Source of the DNA: Clostridiaceae bacterium
GTDB taxonomy: Bacteria > Bacillota > Clostridia > Acetivibrionales > DUMB01
Assembly: GCA_012840085.1 (NCBI GenBank)
Contig: DUMB01000080.1
Location: 1-64,000, forward strand
Direction: 5' to 3'
Length of the DNA: 64,000 bases
In this document: in pieces, positions 25,766 through 32,895 of the stretch
Numbering within the stretch: the first letter of the stretch is position 1
How the letters are laid out: the number at the start of each line of letters is the position of its first letter
Notes under the pieces: generated by a model
What the model was told of the DNA's origin: nothing
Databases searched by the model: none
What the model saw: the letters and a program-made list of their open reading frames with translations, nothing else
Position numbers and translations under genes: made by a program

Positions 25766-26833
25766 TCATATTACGATTTCCCTTATAGCTTTCAAAAAGG
25801 AATCCATTTCCTCATCGGTTCCGATACTGACTCTCAGGTAGTTGTCGATTCTTGCCTCATTAAAATACCTCACCAGTATGCCCCTGTCTCTCAATCTTTT
25901 AAAAATATCACGGGCATGCATGGTTTCGTGGCTTATAAATATGAAGTTGGCCCTGGAATCGATAACCTTAAACCCAATTTGGACAAGTTCCTTTGAGACA
26001 CGTTCTCTCGTATTAATTATCTTTCTTATGGTTTCTTCAAAATGTTTCTCATCTTTAATCGCTTGAACAGCGGCAGCAAGAGCAATCCTGTCAAGGGTGT
26101 ATGAATTTATGGAATTTTTCACCCTGTCCAGCCCTTCAATCAAATCATTGTTGCCTAAAGCCATACCTATGCGCAGACCTGCAAGCGACCGCGATTTCGA
26201 AAAAGTTTGAATTATAAGCAGGTTAGGATACTTTTCTATAAGGGCTACCGCAGACTCACCGCCAAAGTCGACATAGGCTTCATCTATAATAACAACACTG
26301 TTTTCGTTTCTCTCAAGTATGCTTTCTATATCCCTTAAAGGCAAAAACTTTCCGGTAGGTGCATTGGGATTAGGTATAATTATGCCTCCGTTTGTTTCAA
26401 AAAAAGCTTCCACCGGTATTGAAAAATCGTCGTTGAGAGGAACTTCCCTGTAATCTGTCCGGAAAAGGGAAGCATAAACCCTGTAAAAACTATATGTAAT
26501 GTCAGGAAAAAGCACCGGACTGTCTGAATCAAAAAAAGCAAGAAATGAGAATGCAAGCAATTCATCTGAACCGTTTCCCACAAAAACCTGCTGCTTTTCC
26601 AATTTATAATAGTCCGCTATTGCGCATCTTAGTTCTTCACATGTGGGATCAGGATATAGCCTTAGATTTTCCCCTGCTTCTCCGGCAGCTTTGGCAATCG
26701 CCTCCATAGCTTTCGGAGAAGGAGGATAGGGATTCTCATTGGTGTTAAGCTTTATATATTTCATGTCCTTTGGCTGTTCTCCCGGTGTATATGGCTTAAT
26801 GTTTCGTATAGCCTTGCTCCAGTATTTGCTCAT
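25766..26833 (-). CDS. hisC: Histidinol-phosphate aminotransferase HisC
   Basis: This 355-residue PLP-dependent aminotransferase has the N-terminal LNTNENPYPPSPKAMEAI, PNPNAPTGKFLPL substrate segment, IDEAYVDFGG and the PLP-lysine motif TFSKSRSLAGLRIG. It converts imidazole acetol phosphate to histidinol phosphate. Its ATG lies 3 bases after the TGA of hisD, so the two are tightly coupled. Confidence 0.95.
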   Translation of the reverse strand: MSKYWSKAIRNIKPYTPGEQPKDMKYIKLNTNENPYPPSPKAMEAIAKAAGEAGENLRLYPDPTCEELRCAIADYYKLEKQQVFVGNGSDELLAFSFLAFFDSDSPVLFPDITYSFYRVYASLFRTDYREVPLNDDFSIPVEAFFETNGGIIIPNPNAPTGKFLPLRDIESILERNENSVVIIDEAYVDFGGESAVALIEKYPNLLIIQTFSKSRSLAGLRIGMALGNNDLIEGLDRVKNSINSYTLDRIALAAAVQAIKDEKHFEETIRKIINTRERVSKELVQIGFKVIDSRANFIFISHETMHARDIFKRLRDRGILVRYFNEARIDNYLRVSIGTDEEMDSFLKAIREIVI

Positions 26834-26835
26834 CT

Positions 26836-26909
26836 GTCAGCCCACCTCACCCGAATTGCATTTGCATGAGCCGTCAGACCATCTCACCTGAATTGCGTTA
26901 GCGTGAGCT
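26836..26909. repeat. 37-bp tandem duplication at the hisD 3' end
   Basis: Units 26836-26872 and 26873-26909 align without gaps, then GTCAG begins a third. Read on the minus strand in the hisD frame, both spell the normal C-terminus (LTAHANAI[Q/R]VRW), and five of the six differences within that stretch are synonymous. Because 37 is not a multiple of 3, the downstream copy is read out of frame. Confidence 0.9.
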
Positions 26910-28165
26910 GTCAGTCCTTCTGCCTCTGCAAATCTGATTATGTCGTCCTTTACCTTTTCAAGGGCTTCCCTGGAATATGAAATCACGCTTGATTTCTTCA
27001 GGAAGTCACCTGTATTAAGGGGTGAAAAAAATCTGGCAGTACCTCCTGTCGGCAGCACATGATTTGGTCCTGCGAAATAATCTCCAAGGGGTTCTGAAGA
27101 ATATAAGCCTAAGAATATAGCTCCCGCATTTTTTATTTCTCCCAAGAGGCTAAAAGGCTCCCTTACGCAGAGTTCAAGATGTTCAGGTGCTATATTGTTT
27201 ACAATATCCACCGCTTCTTTTACACTTCCTGCAATTATAATTGCACCATAGCTGTCCAGTGACTTTCTTATAATATCCTTTCTCGAAAGATATCCGCACT
27301 GTCTGCCAATCTCTTTAACGACTTCTTCAGCCAGCCTTTCGCATGTTGTTACCAGAATTGATGAAGCAAGAACATCATGCTCTGCCTGGGACAGGAGGTC
27401 TGCTGCCACATAAGCAGGATTTGCAGAATCATCAGCTACTACCGCAATCTCACTTGGCCCTGCCACCATATCTATATCACAATATCCGTAAACCATTCTC
27501 TTTGCTGTAGCGACATATATATTGCCCGGTCCCACTATTTTGTCCACCCTTGGTATGATACCGGTGCCGAAAGCCATGGCCGCTATCGCCTGGGCGCCTC
27601 CTACTCTGTAAATTTCATCAACTCCCGCTTCTCTTGCCGCAGCAAGTATTACGGGGTTTAAAGATTTATCCTTCCCCGGTGGTGTCACCATTATTATTTT
27701 CGCTACATCGGCCACTTTTGCAGGAATTACATTCATAAGCACCGAGGAGGGGTAGGCTGCAGTTCCGCCTGGAACATATACGCCTACTTTTTCAAGAGGC
27801 CTGTACAACTGTCCAAGTATTACTCCGTCTTTTTCCGTGCTGAACCAGGAATTCTCTTTTTGTTTCATATGGAATTCTCTTATATTATCAGCAGCCTTTT
27901 TTATTGTCGCCAACAGTGCTTCGTCAACCTCACGGCATGCAGCGTCAATTTCTCTTTGTGACACTTTTATTTCATCTTCAGTAAGTGCCACGCCATCAAA
28001 CATTTCTGTATATTGCAAAACAGCTTTATCCCCATTTTGATTTACATTCTCAAGTATTTCGCTTACCATGCGTGTTATTTCCGGGGATTCTTTCACATTC
28101 CTGCCTGAAAGCATTTTATAAAACTCATCCCCAGCGCCATTCCTTACATCATATACCTTTATCAT
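26837..28165 (-). CDS. hisD: Histidinol dehydrogenase HisD
   Basis: This 442-residue zinc enzyme makes the last two oxidations, histidinol to histidine. [41 protein letters not shown]-type [16 protein letters not shown] and [12 protein letters not shown] carry NAD-, zinc- and substrate-binding residues; [11 protein letters not shown] and the final HANAI motif are present. Odd point: beyond the usual end, a 37-bp duplication adds [13 protein letters not shown] by out-of-frame reading. It overlaps hisG by 4 bases (ATGA). Enzyme function should be intact. Confidence 0.95.
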   Translation of the reverse strand: MIKVYDVRNGAGDEFYKMLSGRNVKESPEITRMVSEILENVNQNGDKAVLQYTEMFDGVALTEDEIKVSQREIDAACREVDEALLATIKKAADNIREFHMKQKENSWFSTEKDGVILGQLYRPLEKVGVYVPGGTAAYPSSVLMNVIPAKVADVAKIIMVTPPGKDKSLNPVILAAAREAGVDEIYRVGGAQAIAAMAFGTGIIPRVDKIVGPGNIYVATAKRMVYGYCDIDMVAGPSEIAVVADDSANPAYVAADLLSQAEHDVLASSILVTTCERLAEEVVKEIGRQCGYLSRKDIIRKSLDSYGAIIIAGSVKEAVDIVNNIAPEHLELCVREPFSLLGEIKNAGAIFLGLYSSEPLGDYFAGPNHVLPTGGTARFFSPLNTGDFLKKSSVISYSREALEKVKDDIIRFAEAEGLTAHANAIQVRWSDGSCKCNSGEVG

Positions 28166-28815
28166 TTCGAAACCACCCCCTTTTCCAGCTGCTTTCTCAA
28201 GGAGCTTATTATCTTATTAATCCTCTCACTTTCCATCTTCATGCTAACCCTGTTAACAATAAGCCTTGCGCTTATTTCCGCAATCTCATCAAGTACAACA
28301 AGTCCGTTTTCCTTAAGTGTCCTCCCTGACTCCACTATATCAACAATAACCTCTGCAAGCCCTATAAGGGGGGCAAGTTCTACCGAACCGTGCAGCTTTA
28401 TTACCTCAATGGACTCACGTCTCTTGTGTTCAAAATACTCCCTTGCTATTCTGGGATACTTTGTTGCCACTCTTTTATCCTTTAAGCTGTCAAGCTTTCC
28501 CGCAAGCTCGGCAGGACCGGCCAGAACCATCCTGCATGCGGCAAAGCCCAGGTTCAGCACCTCATAGAGGTTCCTTCCTTCTTCAAGCAGAGTATCTTTT
28601 CCCACGATACCCATGTCTGCGGCTCCATATTCTACGTAAGTTGGAACATCCGCAGGTTTTACAAGGAAAAACTTAATTTTGTTTTTTTCATCACTCATTA
28701 TAAGCTTGCGTGATGAGCTCTTCAGTTCAGAACAATCTATACCGATAGCTTCAAACATCTCTATCGAGTAATCTGTCAACCTTCCCTTTGACAGGGCTAT
28801 AGTTAAATACCTCAT
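28162..28815 (-). CDS. hisG: ATP phosphoribosyltransferase, short form HisG
   Basis: This 217-residue catalytic subunit starts histidine synthesis by joining ATP and [36 protein letters not shown] and the PRPP-loop [16 protein letters not shown] are typical. It lacks the C-terminal allosteric domain, so it is the short form that needs HisZ, encoded just upstream. Start ATG 28813-28815 follows GGAGG; the track start is four codons upstream over that site. Confidence 0.96.
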   Translation of the reverse strand: MRYLTIALSKGRLTDYSIEMFEAIGIDCSELKSSSRKLIMSDEKNKIKFFLVKPADVPTYVEYGAADMGIVGKDTLLEEGRNLYEVLNLGFAACRMVLAGPAELAGKLDSLKDKRVATKYPRIAREYFEHKRRESIEVIKLHGSVELAPLIGLAEVIVDIVESGRTLKENGLVVLDEIAEISARLIVNRVSMKMESERINKIISSLRKQLEKGVVSK

Positions 28816-28837
28816 GTTAACCTCCACATATTTTCAG

Positions 28838-28956
28838 TCTCTGTGTTAACCCTATATCTCTGTGCTAATCTATTGTTCTGTGCTAACCTGTTGCTCTAAG
28901 TTAAACCATTGCTTTGCTTTAACTTATTGTTCCGCTCTACCCTGTTGTAATCCGGG
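28838..28956. repeat. 18-20-bp degenerate tandem repeat in the hisZ-hisG spacer
   Basis: About six units such as CTCTGTGCTAATCTATTGTT, CTGTGCTAACCTGTTGCT and CTAAGTTAAACCATTGCT fill the spacer. The plus-strand ORF 28862-29293 gets its repetitive cysteine-rich start from these units and is rejected. Confidence 0.7.
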
Positions 28957-28975
28957 CTATTTATTCTCAGGTTTA

Positions 28976-30232
28976 TCATTTGTTCTCAAGTTCTTCAATG
29001 CTTGTAACTGTTGTCTTCCCTGTATTTACATCATAAAGCTCAATTTCTCCGCCGTTTCTCACAAACATGATTCCGCCTGTTTTTCTGTTTTTTGCATATT
29101 TCTTTATTTCTTCAAGGTTTTTACCGGAAACATCCATTTCCACGCTCATTCCCTGATTCCTCAATTCTTCACACAGCTTAAATGCTATTTTTCTGCTGTC
29201 TTTATCATAACAAACCAATGTCTGCACACCGGGTTTCTTTACTTCAATTTTTTGCTTCTCCAGTGCTATCATAAGCAGGTTAACCCCCATTGAAAATCCC
29301 GTAGCACTGCACCTTTTCCCAAACTTCTCCACAAGATTGTCATACCTGCCTCCGCTGATTACAGGAAAACCTACACCATAAGTAAAACCTCTAAAAACTA
29401 TTCCCGTATAGTAATTGAGGCTCTGAACCATTCCGAGGTCAATAGATATATATTCACTAAGTTCATAATCATCAAGTATCTGCAGCACCTTCCTCAGATT
29501 TTGCAGTGCAGCTATAGAGCGGGCATTGTCTGTCCTCTTTTCTACACTGTCAATTATACCAACCGGACCAAATAATCGTGGGAGATCCAGTATCAGATTC
29601 TTCAAATCAGCAGAAATATTGTACTTCTCAACAAGTTCCTCGATTCCTATAAAATCTTTTTTGTCAATAAGTACCCTCATCTGCTCCGTGTCCTCATCAG
29701 AAAGCCCTGTCTGCTCCATAATTCCTTTAAAAAAATCCACCTGGCCTATATCAATCTGGAAATTCTCAATCCCAACAGCTTTCATAGCTGCAGCAGCAGT
29801 GGCAATAACTTCTGCATCAGCTTCAGCAGTGTTAACCCCAAGAATTTCTATTCCTGCCTGTGTAAATTCCTTTTGCCTGCCTCCCCCAAGCTCATTGTAC
29901 CTGAAGGTATTTCCGATATATGATACTTTTAAAGGGTACTCCACATCCTTTAATTTAGTGGCTGCAACCCTTGCCACAGGAATAGTGGCATCCGGCCTTA
30001 AAACAAGGATGCGCCCCTGAGGATCAAAAAATTTAAACATGGTTTCCTGCGGCGTAAGATCCCCATCAGCAGAAAAAGTATCATAGAATTCCAGTGTCGG
30101 AGTTTCAATTTCATAAAATCCGGATGACCTGAAAAGATTTCTTAGTTTGTACTCCAGATCTCTCTTAAGAAAACAATCTTCAAAAAGTATATCTTGCACA
30201 CCCTCTGGGGTATATATTTTCCACTTCGGCAT
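28976..30232 (-). CDS. hisZ: ATP phosphoribosyltransferase regulatory subunit HisZ
   Basis: This 418-residue protein is a histidyl-tRNA synthetase paralogue that lacks aminoacylation activity and binds short HisG, giving feedback control by histidine. TPEGVQDILFEDC, LRPDATIPVARVAATKL and YNELGGGRQKEFTQAGIEILG resemble HisRS motif 2, and YYTGIVFRGFTYGVGFPVISGGRYDNL the histidine-binding loop. The C-terminal part (about 325-418) looks like a shortened anticodon-binding domain. It is first in the operon. Start ATG 30230-30232 follows GGAAG; the track start is five codons earlier. Confidence 0.93.
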   Translation of the reverse strand: MPKWKIYTPEGVQDILFEDCFLKRDLEYKLRNLFRSSGFYEIETPTLEFYDTFSADGDLTPQETMFKFFDPQGRILVLRPDATIPVARVAATKLKDVEYPLKVSYIGNTFRYNELGGGRQKEFTQAGIEILGVNTAEADAEVIATAAAAMKAVGIENFQIDIGQVDFFKGIMEQTGLSDEDTEQMRVLIDKKDFIGIEELVEKYNISADLKNLILDLPRLFGPVGIIDSVEKRTDNARSIAALQNLRKVLQILDDYELSEYISIDLGMVQSLNYYTGIVFRGFTYGVGFPVISGGRYDNLVEKFGKRCSATGFSMGVNLLMIALEKQKIEVKKPGVQTLVCYDKDSRKIAFKLCEELRNQGMSVEMDVSGKNLEEIKKYAKNRKTGGIMFVRNGGEIELYDVNTGKTTVTSIEELENK

Positions 30233-30292
30233 ATTTGACACTTCCATTCACTTTAATACTTTAACACACTAAAGCTCTAAATTGATAAAATC

Positions 30293-30321
30293 ATTATAAT
30301 TCACAATCTAAAATTTGTCAA
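30293..30321 (-). promoter_or_regulatory. Promoter of the histidine operon
   Basis: On the minus strand, TTGACA (30316-30321) and TATAAT (30293-30298) with a 17-base spacer are a consensus sigma-A promoter, 61 bases upstream of hisZ. The -35 region is duplicated 26 bases upstream (TTGACA at 30342-30347), and the copy contains the inverted repeat ACAAAT-N5-ATTTGT, a possible operator. I see no T-box. Confidence 0.85.
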
Positions 30322-30559
30322 TACGACACAAATCTATAATTTGTCAATATGGCACAAATATTCACGCTATGCTTGAATATCAAATACATAAGTGTAAAAT
30401 TGTTATAGAAAAATGAAGGAGAAAGCTCTCAGCAACTTCCTTGTGAAACAGAAAATTATATTGTAAAATGTAAAAAGCAAGTCGGCCGAAAGCTTTATAG
30501 GGCTTTTAGTTTCAATCTCAGTGCAATGTGTTTGCAGAAGTAATTGCTGAACATATAAG

Positions 30560-30731
30560 AGCTGAAAGTGTATTTGTTGAAAGTGTATTAGCTGGAGGTG
30601 CATTAGTTTAAATGTATTAGCTGGAGGTGCATTAGTTTAAGGTGCATTAGTTGAAAGCTTATTAGCTGAAGGTGTTTAAGCTGAAGGTTCATCATCTGAA
30701 GGTGCATTAGCTAAAGGTGTTTTAGCTGAAC
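30560..30731. repeat. 15-bp degenerate tandem repeat, about 11.5 units
   Basis: Units such as AGCTGAAAGTGTATT, AGCTGGAGGTGCATT, AGTTTAAGGTGCATT, AGCTGAAGGTGTTTA and AGCTAAAGGTGTTTT follow each other with only one 14-base exception. The track ORF 30403-30603 is made of this repeat. Beyond it, to 30850, a looser GCTGAATACATTA repeat continues. The whole 30322-30888 gap holds only the his promoter region and these repeats. Confidence 0.9.
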
Positions 30732-30888
30732 TATAGAAAAGTTGAAAAAAGCTGAATACGCTGAACACATTATTAAAAAGCTGAACACATTATATAGATT
30801 AATTTGCTGAATACATGCTGAATACATTACGTAGATAAATCTGACGGATACACGATATAGATAAACTTGATAGAAAGGACAGTTGGTC

Positions 30889-31539
30889 ATGAAATATAAA
30901 GCAGTAATTTTTGATCTTGATGGGACATTACTTAATACTATAGATGATATAGCCAATTCCGTAAACTCAGTATTGGAAAAGTCCGGTTTTCCTGTCCACA
31001 GCACAGAAGAAATCAAGCTTTTTATTGGAACAGGCTTTTATAATTTGATCCGGCTCGCACTTCCGGAAGAAAACCGTGATGACAGTACCATAAAAAAACT
31101 TGTTGAGATGCTGAGAGAAGAATACAACACACGATGGAACCAGTATACCCGTCCATATGAAGGAATACCTGAATTATTGGATGAACTGACAAAAAGGAAT
31201 ATTAAGAAAGCAGTTTTATCAAATAAAGCAGACAATTTTACAAAAATAATAATAGCCCAATTACTTCCGAAATGGCAATTTGAAGTAGTTTGGGGCGAGC
31301 GTCCGGATGTTCCGAAAAAACCTGATCCAACAGCCGCCCTTGAAATAGCTGATATGTTGAATATTTCGCCGGATGAGATTATTCTCCTTGGCGATTCCTC
31401 ATATGATATTCAAACAGCGGTTTCTGCAGGTATGTTTGCCGCAGGAGCATTATGGGGGTTCAGGTCTGCAGATGAACTTAAATCTGCGGGTGCAGACATT
31501 CTTATTGAGAAACCGTTGGATTTACTTAAATTGTTTTAG
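30889..31539 (+). CDS. HAD-superfamily phosphatase (phosphoglycolate phosphatase-like)
   Basis: This 216-residue enzyme is a HAD hydrolase with motif I FDLDGTLLNT (nucleophile and acid/base Asp), motif II VLSNKA, motif III Lys in KKPDPTAALEIA and motif IV LLGDSSYDIQTAVSAG. The helical cap lies between motifs I and II (about 15-85), the C1 type of phosphoglycolate phosphatase and PpaX. The substrate is unknown. I start at ATG 30889 with AAAGGACA upstream, rather than the TTG six bases before. It is a single gene divergent from the histidine operon. Confidence 0.85.
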   Translation: MKYKAVIFDLDGTLLNTIDDIANSVNSVLEKSGFPVHSTEEIKLFIGTGFYNLIRLALPEENRDDSTIKKLVEMLREEYNTRWNQYTRPYEGIPELLDELTKRNIKKAVLSNKADNFTKIIIAQLLPKWQFEVVWGERPDVPKKPDPTAALEIADMLNISPDEIILLGDSSYDIQTAVSAGMFAAGALWGFRSADELKSAGADILIEKPLDLLKLF

Positions 31540-31949
31540 CCTAATATCTTGTTTTAGCCAAATATCAATAATTCCTGTTTTGACAAAATGCCAAAACTGT
31601 TTAAGCAATAATATTTATAATAATATTTATAGTATTATTTTTTACGGTAATAATATTTAGCAATGATATTTATTAATTATGTTCAGCAATGATATTTAAC
31701 AATCACATTTGGCAACTTTTAATTGGACAATTATGTTTGAAAATTATATTTTTCAATTATAATTGACAATTACATTTAGCATTCAATTACATTTAGCATT
31801 TATAATTAAACAGTTTAGTTAGAATTTATAAATTAACAGGTATATTTATCATTTATTTATATTTAGCATTTATAATTGACAGTCATATTTAACGTTTTGG
31901 TTGTTTAAAACTTTAATTGAGATTATTTAAAAATTTGATATTGATACCC
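31540..31949. other. AT-rich spacer with repetitive character
   Basis: About 410 bases of very AT-rich sequence in which ATTTAGCATTTATAATT-like and AATGATATTTA-like words recur without one fixed period. No gene, terminator or known RNA is visible. Confidence 0.5.
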
Positions 31950-32264
31950 TCACCCACTGATTTTGAATTCCACATCTCGCGGAAGGGCAAGCCCGCATGC
32001 AATTTCTATTCCCTTTATTATCGCAGATGGTACGGGACATGCGGCATGCTTGCAGTATTTGCGTGCAAGCTTGTAAACCTCTCCAACTCCGATTTGCGCA
32101 AAGCATTCCTGATATCCGTCAACCTTATTAAGCTCACTTGCCATTGCCTTAATGTATGAACAATCAGTTTCAATATTTACCGCAACTTCCTGCATGTCTT
32201 CCGATTCAGTATTTATCGTGGTTATAAAACCACAAACGCCTGCACATACTTTGACTGTAGCCAT
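31950..32264 (-). CDS. Small cysteine-rich conserved protein (DUF6951-like)
   Basis: This 104-residue protein begins MATVKVCAGVCGF and contains TDCSYIKAMASEL, YCKHAACPVPSAIIKGIEIACGLALP. It resembles a conserved clostridial family I recall as DUF6951, in which the cysteines may bind metal or an Fe-S cluster. No function is known. The start ATG 32262-32264 follows GGAGGTACTGTT; the track version adds 34 residues that read through this site. It follows a 64-residue cysteine-containing gene on the same strand and may share its transcript. Confidence 0.7.
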   Translation of the reverse strand: MATVKVCAGVCGFITTINTESEDMQEVAVNIETDCSYIKAMASELNKVDGYQECFAQIGVGEVYKLARKYCKHAACPVPSAIIKGIEIACGLALPRDVEFKISG

Positions 32265-32392
32265 AACAGTACCTCCGTTTATTTTCTCATGGCATAAATA
32301 TACCCCTATCCATGACTGGTAAAACACAAAGCAAGTGCAGGCAATAATTACCAACAGCATAATCACTATCCGTAAGCTTCTATCTCAAATTA

Positions 32393-32587
32393 CTAACCTT
32401 CAAAGCTATCAAATACACTATCGTATGAATCTGTCAAGCAATTGGAACCATCCCAATACCTGCAGATGTCACAGGATAATTCTCCATCTTCATTACTAAA
32501 CCTGTTGTTTCTCGGTCTTCCCGGTATAAATCTTTTACAGGTCTGGGCCCTTGCAGTAACTCTGTAATCATTATCATAGTCCTGCAC
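32393..32587 (-). CDS. Small cysteine-containing hypothetical protein
   Basis: This 64-residue protein has four cysteines, in TCKRFIPG and CDICRYWDGSNC, suggesting a small metal-binding fold. It starts with GTG 32585-32587, seven bases after GGAGG. I do not recognise a named family. The good ribosome site and the neighbouring cysteine-rich gene support it being real. Confidence 0.6.
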   Translation of the reverse strand: MQDYDNDYRVTARAQTCKRFIPGRPRNNRFSNEDGELSCDICRYWDGSNCLTDSYDSVFDSFEG

Positions 32588-32699
32588 AGTGACACCTCCT
32601 TTTAAGAGAGTTCGGTATTATGCAAACTATTATTTGCTTATACAATTAAAATTATTCCAGACCTCATTACAAAAGATATCAATACAGGGTTTATCATGT

Positions 32700-32783
32700 T
32701 TTATATTACGCTTTATGCTGCGCTTTATATTGTGCTTAGTATTGTATTTAATATGACACTTAAAATTATCCTTCTACTAATAT
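32700..32783. repeat. 12-bp degenerate tandem repeat
   Basis: Seven 12-base units: TTTATATTACGC, TTTATGCTGCGC, TTTATATTGTGC, TTAGTATTGTAT, TTAATATGACAC, TTAAAATTATCC and TTCTACTAATAT. Confidence 0.75.
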
Positions 32784-32859
32784 TTTGTTATTTTATTTAT
32801 TTTTTTATCAGCATTTTTTGTTATTATTTTAAAAATTATAAATATCAATTGCATAATAT

Positions 32860-32894
32860 TTGGCACTTCCCATGACTAAAGCCATGGACCTTCT
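32860..32894. mobile_element. Short IS200/IS605-type right-end remnant
   Basis: TTGGCACTTCCCATGACTAAAGCCATGG closely resembles the right end at 8930 (TTGACACTCCCCATGACTGAAGTCAGAGG), in the same orientation, with a CCATG/CATGG palindrome. No transposase is present; the pcrA stop codon begins two bases later. Confidence 0.6.
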
Positions 32895-32895
32895 G

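Larger units (their letters stand above)
32588..32895. other. Spacer with tandem repeat and IS-end remnant
   Basis: This gap of about 308 bases holds the ribosome site of the small gene, a 12-bp tandem repeat (listed), an AT-rich stretch, and a short IS605-like end next to the pcrA stop (listed). Confidence 0.6.

Noticed and set aside
28862-29293. 143-residue plus-strand ORF rich in Cys
   Set aside because: Its start is the 18-bp spacer repeat and the rest is antisense to hisZ; no ribosome site.
30233-30400. T-box leader for the histidine operon
   Set aside because: I looked for the T-box core (AGGGTGGNACCGCG) and specifier hairpin and saw neither; the promoter is only about 60 bases from hisZ.
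30403-30603. 66-residue minus-strand ORF with repeated LIHFQ words
   Set aside because: It is a translation of the 15-bp tandem repeat, without a ribosome site or protein-like composition.
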